NCBI GenBank assembly: GCA_004335635.1
Contig: QAXH01005499.1
Coordinates: 62,001 to 126,000 of the forward strand
Length of the DNA stretch: 64,000 nt
Reading direction: 5' to 3'
Source of the DNA: Chloromonas sp. AAM2
Lineage: Eukaryota; Chlorophyta; Chlorophyceae; Chlamydomonadales; Chlamydomonadaceae
This document shows positions 36,701-51,100 of the stretch, piece after piece. A program made the position numbers and the translations under genes. The notes below the pieces were generated by a model. That model was given only the letters and a program-made list of their open reading frames with translations, was not told where the DNA came from and searched no databases. Position 1 is the stretch's first letter. Every line of letters starts with the position of its first letter.

Positions 36701-39700
36701 AGGTCCTGCTTACACCGCAAGTGCACGAGGGAGATCCAGAGCTGTTCACACGGTTGGAAGCATCCATGCATGAGTTTCAGGCTGCCATGCTCCGTGGAGA
36801 TCAGGTGCAGACCCAGTATGCCATGCTGCCAGCCATCAACCTGCCGCTGGAGGCAGGCCAGGTGAATATGCAGCTGGGTGGCCAGGTGGCCATGTCACCA
36901 GCAAAGGCGCCCATGCCCGCGCAGCGGCAGCCAGCTCAGGATGGGCAAGCTCCACCAGGTGTGGCCTTATCATGGACGGGTGGTGCAGCAGCAGGGAGTC
37001 AAGCCATGCTGGGCGCATCGCTAGGCGTACCGCTTGACAAGGGCAAGGGCTCTCTGGAGGAGGTCAATGACATTGAGGGCGAGCTGGAGTCTACACTGCT
37101 GGCTGCTCTCCCTCAGGCAGCAGTGCAGCCCAAGGCGATGCTGAATGTTAATACTGTTTCCCTGGAAAATGCCAGCGAAAAGCATGCAGCACCCACCGAG
37201 CAAATCCAAGACAACATCCACTTCACCATCAACAACTTGTCACAAGACAATGTCGACCACCGGGCCGTGGAAGTCAGGGCAAAGGTCAGGCAGGGAGCCC
37301 CAGGATGTTCCTGTGTGGCTCCGATACATCCTGCAGGATTTCAGTCTTGTTAGCCATGTTCATGGAGGCTTGGGGTCGTTGAGGAGCATTGCTGTCAGCC
37401 AACTGTGTCACAACTGCATGTGTTGCTCAGGCCAAAGCCTGTTTGCAAGCTAAAGTGCATACAAATGAGCGAGGTGTGTGCAAAACATGCATGTTGCTTT
37501 TTGTTGCTTGCCGCTCCAGGTGGTGCCTGACTTTCGAGGTTGGTTCTGCGAGTACATGGCCAAGCGTGCAGCACAGGAGCACAACTACCAGCCACTGTAC
37601 TTACGCATGATGGACAAGATGGCTGACCACATCCTATTCAAGCAGCTCGTCAAATCTACGTACTTCTACGTGCGGCTGCTGTTGACCGGTGACAGGGCAG
37701 TCAAGGAGTCCAATGACCGCCAGCTGCTCAAGAATTTGGGTCACTGGCTGGGTCATCTCACTCTGAAACGAAACAAGCCGCTGCTTAGCAAGGAACTGGA
37801 GCTCAAGCAGGTGGGCACCTGACTTGCGTTTTGCACTTGCAGCTGGCAGTAAGCTTGTAAATCACCCTCAACAGACATCTCTGCTCAGTGCGTGACAATA
37901 GTCAAGCAGTAGAGTGCCATGCTGAAGCAAATATTGTAGCCTGACAGCTGGTGTTGTGATAGGTTTTACAAAAGCTGTTTGACCACAGGGCACATACAAG
38001 GGATGTCGTCAGGCCCTGTCCATTCCCTTTTGACCGGTCTCCTCTGGTCATTACTGTTTGCTGTGCAGATCGTAGTAGAGGCATATCAACGGGGGCGGCT
38101 GGTGTCAGTGTTGCCTTTCGTTGCCAACTTGTTGTCAGTGTGTGAGAAGAGCCAGGTATTTACGCCGACCAACCCTATGATCAGTGGACTCCTCTCTCTC
38201 CTTGCGGAACTCCATAAGCTGCCCCAGCTCAAGTTCAACGGCCAATACTGCATAGAGATGGTGTTCAAAACTTTTGGCAACCCAACTGTTGAGCCCACCA
38301 ATTTGTTAGCAAGTCTGCCTCGCGACACACTCAACAATGCTGACTTCTCCAATGTAGCCGAGGACAACATGGACCGTGGCCTCATGTCCCCTGAAGCCAC
38401 CAGCAACATGCAGCAGATGATGAATGCAGCAGCAGTCAAAGCATTCAGCCAGAATGTCGTTGGCACACGCACGCCTGCCAAGGCGCCTGGCATGGTACCT
38501 GGTGTGGGCAACGGCATGCCTGCTGCTGCTGCTGGAATGCCACCAGGCATGGCACCCACTCCTGTGGGCCAACAGAGCCAGCAGCTAGTGGGCACAATGC
38601 CTCCTGGCACACCGGGGATGGCAGCGGGCCAGCAGTCAGCCATGGTCGGCATGCCGCCAGGCGAGGCCGGGAAGCAAGATGGCAATGCTGTGCGGCCACC
38701 AGGCGCAGCACCCACTGCTGGTGCTCCAGCTGCCGGTGGACCACCACCACCCAGTACCCCTCCAAACAGTTCTACCATTCCACAGCCAACTGGCCTGTGC
38801 ATGGAGCACAATGCGATGATCCAGTTCTTGTCGCAGAATGCAGTCATCAACCCGTCTTTAGGAGCCATTGCTGAGCGCTTGCAGCTCAAACGCCATGTGC
38901 CCATAGCCATTGAACGCGCCATTTGGGAGATTCTCAACCCTGTGGTGGAGCGCAGTGTGACCATAGCCTGCTCCACTACTTGTGAGCTTTTGGCCAAGGA
39001 TTTTGCTCTCGACGGCGATGAGACTCGCATGCGTAAGGCAGCGCACCTCATGGTCAGCAGCCTGGCAGGCAGCCTAGCACTTGTCACCTGCAAGGACCCA
39101 TTGCGGATTGCGTTGACCAACCAGCTCTCACAGCTGGCCTCGGCTCAGGGTGCCGCAGCCATTGAAAAGAGCATGCTTGAGCAGGTGTGGGACTAACATG
39201 CTGACAGTGGGACTCAGATGCATGTCATGGTTGGGGTACAGCTGATGGGGTTGGGGTACACAGCTTTGTCCGGGACGTGGTGTGTAGCGCATGCTAACTT
39301 ATGCGGTTAGCGGGTTTCATCTGTGACATCTATGGGGCCAGGTTTGTCAGTCATAACAATGGGACGGCTTGTCATCTACCTCAGTGCGTAATGATTTGCA
39401 GATCTATTCGGTTCTAGGCAATTGCCTGATTGCATGCCTTGCCAATTGCACACTTTCCCTCTGGGCCCATGCAGGTTGTCACTGTGGTAGTCCAGGACAA
39501 TCTGGAGGCCTGCTGTCAGGTGTTTGAGCGGGCCGCAACTGACAAAGCAGTGCGGGATGCGGACAAGCAGCTGCAGGACAAGTACGATGAGCGCATGAAT
39601 GCCAAGAAGCTCAACCGGCCGTTCACAGGCGACACCAGCGCCTTCCATGGGTAAGCATGAGGCAGCCAGGCTTAGTGGGACATGTACGCAACATATCTTC

Positions 39701-42700
39701 ATTGTATTCAGGCAATGCCTGTGTGAATGTCTCCCAGGCAGAGCTGTGCATGTTTTTGCGTGTTTGTCCCAGCCAATTGTCTCATTTGCCACTGTGGCGT
39801 CATCACCCAAGTACTGTTTGCACTGCGCAGACGTTTTCCTCAGCAGCTGCCTGAAAGCCTGCGGCCTCGGCCTGGCGTGGTCAGCGCCATGCAGTTGCGT
39901 GTGTACGAAGACTTTGCACGCATCCCACGTGCGCCCCCACCCGCTGCACCAGCGCTCATGCCCGGTATGCGGCCCTACACGGTGGGCGACGACGGGTTGA
40001 CAAAGGACGGCAGCATGTCCGGGGCACCAGGGATGCAGGGAGCTGCAGCCAGCGCTTTGCTGGAGGCACAGTACCTCAACTGGCAGAGCCTTGTGGACAA
40101 TGCTTTGCTGAAGGGCGAGGCGAATGGTGACCAGAGCGAGCTGGGAGGTCTCATGCAGGAGCTGATCGACTTCCATGGCGCGTCAGCACCTGAGGAGGCA
40201 GGGCACCTCTTCGTACAGCGCATTTTCAGGCACTTGTTTGAGGTGTCTGGTGGGGCCAGCAAGCTGGCAGTGAACTTCTACTGCTCCGCACTGCAGCATG
40301 TTGTCAACGCCTTTGTCAACAAGGGTGGGCAGGCAGTGAACCTGACCGCAATGTGGTTGGCAGCAGAGGATGACAGGAAGTTCTCTCGTGATGCCGTGGA
40401 GGGGCTGCTGCGCATGGGCCTGCTGCACGCCATGGAGTTGGACACTGGCCTGGCACGGGCAGTGGGTCGGTCAGCGGGAGCAGCGGAGCTTGTGGTGCAT
40501 CTGGTCAAGAGTTTGATGCTGCAGAGCCACTTGCTAGCATATCCGGTGAGGAAGAAGCTATGCTTTTGATCCATGTTTGTCAGTTGCTTGAGGACCTTGT
40601 TGTTTTGATGGCCCTGGTAACTTGCCAAGCATTCGCGCATCGTATACACGATTCATGCCTGTCTTGCAGATGCACTTGTGCTTAAGCCCATAGCTGTAGC
40701 CAGCGTTTGCATGCAAAACTTGCGCACCGCTGCTTCCATGTTGCGCAGCGATTGCATGCAGCTGACGTGGCAAGTGTTAGTGCCGCCCTTCACTGCAGCT
40801 GCACATGTTTTATGTGATGTATCACGTTTTATGTGGTTGTGTGCTGTGTTGCAGGACTTGGCCATGAGTGTTGATGCTCTAGGTAAGATGGCCGTGCAGT
40901 TGCGAGCAGGCGGCACACCTGCCCAGGTGGCGGCAGCGGAGCAGCATCTGATGCTGGTGGAGCAGGCGCGCCGGGCCAGCCCGCCTGCCCTGCAGCCACA
41001 GAGGGCGCCTGGGGAGATACCAGGTGAAGAGCAGCTACTTTGCTGTACATTTGAAGCTAAGCCACACAGCCACATGGTGGATGTGGTGCAGGCGTGTTTG
41101 TGAACTTGTCCAGGAGGGCCAGCATGTCTTATCACATTGCAGTCAGAAACATGAGTTCAGTGTTGTCAGCTGGTAGCATGCATTTGTACAAGGCACTGGT
41201 ACAGTACTATCATTTCCTTACATTTTGTTTTGCAGCATGCGTACGCGACAAGGTGGATGCTGCTGGCGCTAAGGAGCAGGTGCTGGCTCTTTTTGACGAA
41301 TGGCTGCGTTTGAGCAACAGCAGTCCTGGCTTTGCCGCCTGCGCTGCCAATCCCAACGCCCATGGTGCAACCGATGCGGACCGTGCAGCACTGCTTACGT
41401 ACCTGGCCAACCTGCGTGCATCAGGCTGGATCAAGGACGAGGCGTCCAGCGAGCGCTGGGTGCGCCTGTGCATTGATTTGGCCATCAACCACTCACAGAG
41501 CATCGCAGACCAGGTGCGCAGTGCTGTGCTGGTCCCCTGTCTTGTTACTTACTCTTGTTACTTACTCTTGTTACTTCCTGGTACTTTATTGCACGCCCAA
41601 CGTTTAAGTGCTAAAATCCAGGTTGAAGGGTGTTATGGCTTGGTCAGCTTGGTTTTGCCCGTACTCAGGCATGCAAAAGGTTTGGTGGTCAAATAGTGTG
41701 TTTCCCGTGTAATAACTCTGGTGCTTTGGGCTTGAACGACAGTTATACTGTGCCCCTATTGACGGTTGCGCAACGCATTCTCCTTTCATGCAGGGCCGTG
41801 GTGCAGATGGCCCCCTTCTATACTTGGCAGTGGATGGGTTGGCACGCTTATTAGCATGTGTGACAGTTCATGGTGCTGGACTGCCCTTCCTGCGCTCTGC
41901 TCTCGCTGTGCTCGTTGGCGTTGTCAAGCGGGATGCGGACGAACGCAGTGTGTCATTCAATGGACGGCCTTACTTGCGGCTGATCGTTGGGCTGATGGCA
42001 GAGATGCCTGGAGGCAACACGCCCAACAGCAGCAGCCCAGAGGCCCTGGATCCAATGGCACTGAGGTGCGTCTGTCCCTCAAGCTGCAGGCAACTTTGTC
42101 TTTTGGGACGACCGCGTCCCTGCCAGCAAGACTGTGTTTCACTGCCAGCAGGGTGGATGGACTCCCATCATGGGCCTGTATCCGGGTGGATGGTTCAGGT
42201 TGTTGCAGCTGGATGGCATCAGCAAGTGGGAAGCTGCCAGTCTGTTGGTTGCCCAACTTGGCGCAATGCTTTCGGCAAGACAGCATGTGCTGTGGTATGT
42301 TTCTGCAGGTACTTGCGCGCCATTGCGGAGGCACTCCATGCGCTGCAGCCGCTGAGCGTGCCTGGCTGGGCCTTTTGCTGGTTGACTGCAGTGGCACACC
42401 GGTCGTTCATGCCCCGGCTGCTCCTGTCGCCCACTCAGCACGGGTGGCTGGTGTACGAGCACCTGCTAGTGGCGCTGCTCAAGTTCCTGGAGCCATACTT
42501 GCGCTCCAGCAGTGAGCTCACGGAATGCGTGCGCGCCCTGTATAAGGGGACTCTGAGGCTACTCCTGGTGCGCACCTGCTGCATATCAGGCCAGCCGCTC
42601 TAGCACTGCTGACTTCACCGCTCTGTTCACTGCTTCTTCTGTTTGCTAACCTTGCTGCCTCTGCTACCATCGTTGGCTGCTTGTTAGCGCTTGTGCGCTC

Positions 42701-44448
42701 TGCACTCCTTGTCCTTGGGTGTGTGTATTTACATTTCCTTGTTTGCTGGCACACAACATGTAGTGTAATTCTCATGACGCTGGCTGTCTTCCCTCAGGTG
42801 CTACTCCACGACTTCCCGGAGTTCTTGTGCGAGCATCACTTCCCCCTCTGCGACGTCATTCCAGTGTCGTGCGTACAGCTGCGCAACCTGGTGCTGTCGG
42901 CATTTCCACGCAGCATGCGCTTACCAGATCCGTTCACGCCTGGACTCAAGGTACACAGCAGCTGGCGCTTGTTTGGTTTTCGTGTTATAGCTGCATTTGT
43001 TGTCCGAGGTACATGCATCTTGTTGTCTCTGCGCATTGAGTGCAGCAGGCACGGTTGGTTCTTCTTCGGATTTTCAGGGTTCTTCATGGTGACCTACAAT
43101 GCAGGAGTCGAGGTACTGTCACGGTTGAAATGTTGTCAGGTGTTGGCACGTGCATCCTGTCTCTGCATGACAAATGCAGCAGGCACCGTTTGCCCTCCTT
43201 CCATCTCCAGCACCCTCGACCTTTCCAACTTTTCCTTCAGTTTACAGCTGCAGTAGTTGCCTAGCCTAGTAAGCGTAGATTGAGCTGCAGTGTGCATTGC
43301 GTGACAGGAATTAAGAGGCAAACAAGTGCATCACTTGCATGCATGGCACATGCAGCAGGCACGGTCTGTCGGTTTCTGATTAAAGCAAACTGTGTATGGT
43401 CGTTGCAGGTGGATCTGCTGCCTGAGATCATGCAACCTCCCCGTGTCCTGCCCGAGCCTGAGCGCTTGCTTGAACATGATGAGCAACTGAGGGCCTCAGT
43501 GGACAGCTTCCTGCGCACACGCACGCCTGCAAGCCTGCCCTTAGACCTGGCGCGCAGCTTCAAGGCTGCCCCGTCACCAGATGGGAAGGCGTACAACACC
43601 TCGCTCATCAACGCCGTGGTACTGTACATCGGTGCAGCCTCACGCGGCAGCACATCACCAGCAGACGGGCCTGCAATGGACATCTTCTTAAGGCTCGTGA
43701 GTGCCATGGACAGGCATGTGAAAGCTTGGCTTGCAGCTTGCGTTCCAGGCCAATCCCACGTGCTGCCGAACCACAATGATGCTGCCATGTGCTACTTATG
43801 GGGTCATAAGATGGCTTCTTTACCTTGCCTCCCGTGCTTTTTGCATTCCCAGATGGACATGCTGGACAGCGAGGGGCGGTACCTGGTGCTCAATGCCGCT
43901 GCCAACCAGCTGCGTTACCCGAACTCGCACACCTACTACTTCTCATGCATGTTGCTCACCTTATTTGCTGAAGTCAAGGCAGAGGTGGTCAAGGAGCAGA
44001 TTACGCGTGTGTTGCTGGAAAGGCTGGTCGTCAACCGGCCACATCCATGGGTAGGTGCTAAATGTTATGGTGGACAGAACTGTGCACAGGAGACGAGGCT
44101 GCTGGTCTTGACGCATGGCATATGTCAGAGAAATTATTGTGACACTGCGACTTGACAGCCACACACTGCATACTCACATAACGCCAACCACTGCCTCAAA
44201 TGCATTGCCTGCCTATCCTGTGCTATTGCCGGCTGTGTGCATTGCAGGGTCTTCTCATCACCTTCATCGAGCTGATCAAGAACCAACGTTACCAGTTTTG
44301 GGATCACGGTTTCACACGCAATGGTTCGGATGTCGAGCGTCTATTCAAGAATGTGGCAGCGTCATGCATGGCGCATGGGACAGCACAGCCCACTCCTGCC
44401 TCTGCAGCCACAGACCCCAAAGAAGGCGATGATGGTGCACGTCCTTGA
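33741..44448 (+). CDS. CNOT1: CCR4-NOT complex scaffold subunit 1 (CNOT1/NOT1), N-terminal exons unresolved
   Basis: Scaffold of the CCR4-NOT deadenylase, controlling mRNA decay and translation. Sixteen exons in phase give 2159 residues: 33741-34526, 34757-34987, 35161-35337 (end uncertain), 35547-35729, 35816-35917, 36265-36366, 36502-37284, 37520-37810, 38069-39184, 39475-39650, 39831-40545, 40855-41023 joined to 41236-41513, 41794-42065 joined to 42309-42567, then 42798-42950, 43409-43696, 43853-44050, 44248-44448 (the two joined pairs share split codons; 17 segments in all). Order: HEAT-type N-region ([24 protein letters not shown]), the MIF4G region that binds CAF1 ([25 protein letters not shown]), a Pro/Gly/Met-rich linker in the exon starting 38069, the CNOT9-binding DUF3819 ([20 protein letters not shown]), and the NOT1 C-domain ([60 protein letters not shown]). 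About 220 N-terminal residues of the family are missing from the model. Confidence 0.95.
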
Positions 44449-45128
44449 TTGAATGTCTGCCAGCCAGTAAAAAGGCAGACTACCAACAATGCTTGCCTCA
44501 GCAATGCAAGTTGCGTGAACGAAATTTTAAGCCGGATTAAAATACAACAGTTTGCCTGCTACTATGAAATGCTATTGCGTGTGCTGTCTCTCAATGTGGT
44601 GTTGTGTTCAATAGTGGTGAATTATTTTTATGTCCTTTTGTAAATAATATGTATCACCTGGTGGGATGGCAACAGGCGCTGCAGCCCTTAGGTAAGACGG
44701 ACTGGCTCGCACCACGAACAGGTACGACTGAGGACCCACGCATGAAGTTCTACCAGAGCCCTGAGTTAAACGATGAACACGAAACAGCACTGCACAATTA
44801 GACCCAGGGACTCCAGGACTTAATGAGTCTGGCCAAAGCAGAGTGAGCCGCGCGCAACTCCTGTAATTGATTGGCGTAGAAAGCCATCATCAGGCACCTC
44901 TCCTAGCCGTACGTTCTTCGTGAATGTACGGAATGATTGCTCGGGAAGAGAGGGAGCCGCAAACCCATGGCACTAAGTTTGCAAGGCGATAACACCAAGC
45001 CTGCAATGCATTCATACAGAAGGCCAATTGACCACCACCTCCAAGGGAGGTTGCTCGGCCAAGTGTTGAACCCTCGCGAGGGTGGAATGTTTTTGACGCG
45101 AGGGTTACTGGGAACATAAGGGGAAAAG
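44449..45128. other. Spacer between CNOT1 and the subtilase gene
   Basis: The 3' untranslated region of CNOT1 with a TGTAA signal is followed by about 480 bases that should hold the subtilase promoter. I see no other feature. Confidence 0.6.
44639..44643 (+). terminator. TGTAA polyadenylation signal candidate for CNOT1
   Basis: TGTAA lies 191 bases after the CNOT1 stop codon in an AT-rich stretch (TTTTTATGTCCTTTTGTAAA). Confidence 0.5.
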
Positions 45129-47448
45129 ATGACCAGTTCTTCATCAGGCTCGGAGGTGCCGCTTGAGTATTCGGTTGTGCACGACAACCCAATTGCTGCT
45201 GGAGCGACCAGCACCAGATTACCAAATGGTGCGGCTGTCAGTCGGTACTTCAAGCCCGTCCCGCGGAGGCGCAAAGCGTGGAGGAGCATTCTTTATTGGG
45301 TAAGCACACACAAGCCTTGTTTGTTTGCACCGCAAAATCTGGCCCATACCTCACTCATGACTGGTCACACCCTTGTGCAGTTTCAAGACCACCCTTGGGC
45401 AGTAGTCCTGGTTGCTTTAGTGCTGGCCGCGGTTGTGGCCGTGTGTGTGGCACTGGCAGTGTGCAGCAACCATGACTGTCGTGGCCTGCGTTTGCATAGC
45501 AGCTCTAGCCAGCAGGTACGTGACAGGTTCACATTTGAGGTTTGGAGTGATGCAATTCCTTGGGCACCGGGCGACCCATGCATGCGTGTGCTTGAATATG
45601 TTGACGCTGTCATTGCATCCCAATCCTTCATTGCGCCTAGTGTGTCTAGCATACATACGCCAAGGTTTGTTTACGCCTTCATTGAGCTCCATCCTGCGTT
45701 GCTTCCTAGCATTACTATAGGCGTGTCAGTATTTATCAGACCTCTGCTCGCAGAGTACAGAGCCATTCCAAGATGTTCCACGCCTGCTCGTTGCTTTCAC
45801 CAACAAGTCAGTGGATGCCCTTGACGTGGTGCCACCAGTGCTGCGCGGCTTTGTCACGCGCTTACTGCTGCAAACGTCTTATATTCAGGTGAAAATAGCA
45901 GGCACAAGTTTTTACACCCAGCAGGTCAGCAACTGCAGCTATTCGCCTTGTTTAGTGTGGCTTGGCCTTCATGTGCGTCACAACCAGACTGCACAATTAC
46001 CAACATGTGGCGCGAGCGGACAACGGCACGAAGCGACCTGACCGACCACGCCATTCGCAATCATGATGTGACACGGTTGTTGCACGTCTCTTATCCTTGT
46101 GTCAATTGCTTGCTCCTCGGCCTGTGTGCACAGCTCCTTCGCTTTACCTCGGAGGATTCCCTGGCTGCTGCACGTGTGTACCTGGAAGCGCACCCAGGTA
46201 TGGATCATCAGCCAGACGTGCACTGGCACCCAATCAATCAGGATGTGCAACCCAGGCCAACACACAGCTACTCAATCCTGCACCAGCCCTTCATCTTGAC
46301 TGTCTTGTGCCAGGCCCAGGAACGCTCTGGAACAGAAGGTCTTGGCCGCAGCATGTACAGCTCATTTGTCTTAGTGATGCTGATTGCCACTCCCTTGCCA
46401 CCTGTCCCGAGTGACACCATTTCGTGACGCGCCACAGTTTGGACCATTCTGCTTCCTGATTTACAACTCACTATATATACATATACTACTATGTATACAC
46501 ACACTGTTATCCTAGTTTTGCCGACCCAGCTCACTTTTAGCCAGAGAAGGGGCCCTGGCACCCAGGATCCCTCACAGCCCCTTCCAACAGCCAACCTACA
46601 GGTCCTTTACAGACTTGAGCATGACATTGTGCTCAGTTTCGTGAGAGCGTTTCGATGAGATGTTGATAACAAGCAAGTGTCCAAGTTTGAGTCAGCTGCC
46701 AGGCCACAGTCTCTGCCAGTCACCGCCGCCTCCAGGCAGGCCCACCTTCTGTGCTGTGGGTCATGCCATGCACAAACATCTGCCAGGTGAAATTTTCGCA
46801 AGCTTCTGTGCCTACTAGTGGTCATTACTGAGGTGCGTGATGCCTTACATGCAGAGCTGGACTTCCTGGTGCGGGACTTTGGCATGTCAGGGCAGCCCGC
46901 TCTCAGCGGGGACTCCACCGCTACGCTCAACCAGGCCATTGCGTACATCCAGTCCCCCTCAACAGCACCATGGTCGCAGCTGGTTCTCAATGCAGCAGGG
47001 ACAGGGACCCCCAGCCGGCGCCGCAGCCTAGCGTCTGACAATGCCACCATGCCTAACGATCCGCTATTCATTAACGGCGCGCAATGGTTCATGTCTCGAG
47101 TGGAAGTGCCACAGGCATGGGCCGCCAGCACAGGTGCGGCTGACCGCACATGGGTGTTCAGCTTTGGGCTCACTGTACGCATTATCATGGCGTACTCCAA
47201 CTAAAGCAGATAATGGCTGCTCAGCACATGGATTGCTCAGTCCTGCTCTCCGGGCCATTGGCATAAGAGGGAAAGGGCAAAGCGCCTTCCCGGAGCAACA
47301 CACTCTCCCCTGCGACTCACTGTTCACCACGCATGGCCCGCATATTTATAAAGACGGGCTATTGACACTCACGGGGAAGGGCAAGTCGATGCAGGACGAA
47401 CATGCATGGCATGGACTCTAGCATGGCATGGCATCCTGACGTCAGTCC

Positions 47449-47501
<53 letters not shown>

Positions 47502-48140
47502 CTGTTTGGCATCCTGACGTCAGCACATCAGCTCAGCAGGCCACGGTTGTGATGTGTGTGCTGCCAGCTCAAATGGACCTCTCATGCTCATCCCCCGGTG
47601 CGAGTTCAAACCTTCTTACAGTCACTCCTGAGCACTTCATGAGCGGTTACTTTGTATACATGTGCGCAGGTTCCAGTGAAGTGGTGGTTGCTATAGTCGA
47701 CTCCGGAGTGGATGTGAACCATCCTGACCTGGCAGCGAGCTTGTGGGTTAATCAAGGAGAGATCCCTGGCAACGGTATTGATGATGATGGAAACGGTATG
47801 TATTACAAGAAGGGAGGGTTCTAATCCCGTCTAACATGCGTGTTGAGGGGATCATGACACGCAGTAGTAGTGATGGCGGTCGCCCCCTCAGTGTGCTAAT
47901 CTGTCCACAAATCCTGGTAGGTGTGACGATCTGTGACATCATTGCCCAATTGCAGCCGTAGATGATGTCACGCAAGTCACACTTGCCCAGACAAGTGTGC
48001 ACTCATCCAAAATCCACCTAGCACACATGACCCAAACATAATCAGCCAAAGGGTGTCCGGGTGTCAATCCTGGACCCCATGCATGGGGCAGGCGCGCGTA
48101 CTTTTGTTGATCCCAAGCTCACTCTTGGCAAGAGGGGTTG

Positions 48141-48179
<39 letters not shown>

Positions 48180-51100
48180 AAAAACAGTCAATCCATATGT
48201 ACATCACAGACTTTGAGTATGCCATTGTGCTCAGTGTCATGAAAGCTTTCCCATGCACTGTCGAGAACAAAGATATTTTCATGATCCAGTCAGTTCACAG
48301 TCCCTGGCAGGTACCGGCCGTAAAGAAACTGGGCTGCTCCGGGTTGGGGTCGAAAGTTACGGTAGTGCCCCCTGACCCCATCACTCAGTTTTTTCAAGCA
48401 CGTCCAGCTGCTCATCTTCCATATCCTGCTACGTGTGGGTTGGTGCCCATTGCTCACCCAAACCTTTGCTCGAATCAAAGGTCGTTTGCGGTTTTGCTCA
48501 TCACCAGAACTAGACTGGAACACAGTTCCAGCGAACATTAGCGGCGACAGCATCAGCGAGCATGTTTGGCATCAGCATGTTTGACACCCGACTTCAAACA
48601 ATTTTCGTGCAAGTCAGCCCCCTGCACATGAGAGCTTGTCCTGGCTGGCCTTACACCTGTGAAAAAGTACGAGAGCCAAGAGTGAGCGTTTAGCCAAAGT
48701 GTGCATGGGCCAAGATCCGGCTGCCCCTGGGCGGAAGTGTGGAATGTTTTTTTACATAGGCCAAGTTCTTCAATCAGTAGATTTAAAGCAGTGGACAAGC
48801 TGGCACAAGTCTTTGTCCGAAACCTCGTCAACACTTCAGTGGGAAATGAAAGACATCTTGTCCTAACTCATCAGTGAGCATAAGGACGATCATGAGGTGC
48901 TCCCACCGTCCCGTGAATGGGTTGTGAAGCGCAGTCAAGGTCACTAGATGTGCATCATCAGCACCGGCCACACACCCATGTATCAGTGCAAGTCCTTGCA
49001 AACGCTTCAGTGGTTGTCACCCAGAGTGCTGTCACCCCTTGGCTTGCAGGTTTCATTGACGACATCCATGGCTGGGACTTTGCCGGTGGGTGTGCGCCCA
49101 GCCCTGGCGCTACAACATGCAGCATGCAGCAGTGCACGGGGCGGGCCCTGCTGACTGACCCTAGCAGCCATGGCACAGGCGTCGCGGGCATTGTGGGCGC
49201 AGTTATCAACAACGCGCAGGGAGGCACGGGCGTGGCGCCCGGTGTGAAACTCATGGTCATAAGGGTGCGTGGAAAAGCGCAAACAGGAGCAGAACATGTG
49301 GTGTCGGACATGCAGGGCTCACACTGCAGGCCTTGCATAGCCACACGCAATGCAATCCTGAGGCGCGATCCCTTCACAAACACAAATGTTGTCTTCATCT
49401 TGCTATACAAGGCGGCCACACGACGCAATGTAACAATTCCTCCATGTCCGTTGTTGCCATCAATCGTGTGACCAGTGTGCCCTTTGCCCATCATTCTCTG
49501 GAGCCCTGTCAGCATGTCAGGCAGGCCCTGTCGTGCCCATGGCTCCACCAGGTCCATGCACCCGTCATCACGTGTCAAACAGGGTCATGACATGACCTCC
49601 ACCCCTGGCAGGCCATGTCAAGCGTACCGCTCCATCAGGGTTACTGAACTGGTAAGCAACTCCTGACTGCCCCGCAGGTGGCTGACTGCACGGATGGAAC
49701 CATCTATGCGTCTGCAGCAGTGGCCGCCTTTGACTACGCTGCACGCATGGGAGCGCACATTGTACAGGCATCATTCGGCGCTGACTACCCTTACAGCTAC
49801 AAACCACGGGCAGCAGCTCCCTGGTACCATGCCAGTGAGTCACGAGGCGAACATACTGCTTAGTTACGGATGCTCATGCCAGGTGCCTTGTGTTGTGTTG
49901 ACCTGTGCGTTTGATACACTGTCAGTTGGTGGCTAGTGCAGCTGTACAGATTGCAGGGAAGCTGTCACCATGGTGGCACAAACCTGGTGGGGTTGCAGTC
50001 AGCCGTGGCATGTCACCATGCTGGTAGTTAGCGGCGAGGGATGTCGGTGGCTGGGACACCCAGGCCTTCTTCAGACGATAAGCATTATATGGTGCTCCGA
50101 GGCATGTCATAGGGTTACTCCATAGGCAGCATGCTAACACCCACAGGCCAACTGAGGTTCTTGTCCCAGGGTTGTGCTGCCACTGTTTCCCCGCCACATC
50201 GCACATTGTCAAGACCAGCACCAGTGTCTCATGCTTGCCAATCTGTGTCTCAATAGCCATACCCGCCTACCTGGGCCACTTCTACCGCTTCGTGCCTCAG
50301 GCAGTCCGCCTGTAGGTCCCTGGCTGCCTGGCTTGTAAGCCGCTGTTCGCATGGCACCTGGCCTGCGTTGGAGTGCTTGTGCATTTTGTTTGTCATTAAA
50401 AGTGTCATGGATTGACGGCCTTTGCATGTTTGGCACCACTGGCCTGATTACCAGTGGTAGGCTTCACTATTGTTCAGCACCAGTGGCATGATGCCTGCGC
50501 GTGTGCGCAGGCTGGACCCGAGCCTATACCGTGGCCCTGCAGCCGCTGGCAGACAAGGGCATACTTGTGGTGGCTGCAGCGGGTAAGCAAGGGTCAAGGC
50601 AGCCTGTGGACTGCGCCAGGGCAGCCTGACACCAACTGCTCACACTGGGATCGCACTGAACAAGGCCATGCAGGGAACACGTGCGCATGTGCGCATTTCT
50701 AGCCACGTCACATGCTTTCATGGTCTGTCAACGGCCTGTGGGTTTGCCTTAGGAACCATCATCCAGCACTAAGGGCCTGATGAACCACTAGTGGAGTAGC
50801 CCATGCTACGCCCGTGACAATGAGACAAACAGGGTCCTTGACAATACTGGCCAATGCGATGCTACAGGGTGGCATGCTGACATGCATGGGTCTGCATCTG
50901 CATGCATGAGTCTGCGCGTGGGCCTGCTGCCGCATGCATCACATTCCTCCACTTGCATATGCAGTGATTGCAATTGGGTGGAAAGGAAGCGATATCATGC
51001 GTGTTGCCCAAGTTAGCAAGATAGCTTCACTCAAACCCGAGCGTGGCCTGCTGCGCAGGCAATGAAGCCCTGGACCTGGACAACATGCAGGCACTGGGAT

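Noticed and set aside
47402..48541. ORFs rich in His/Thr (HTHTHT) on the plus strand
   Set aside because: They are translations of CA microsatellites within subtilase introns.
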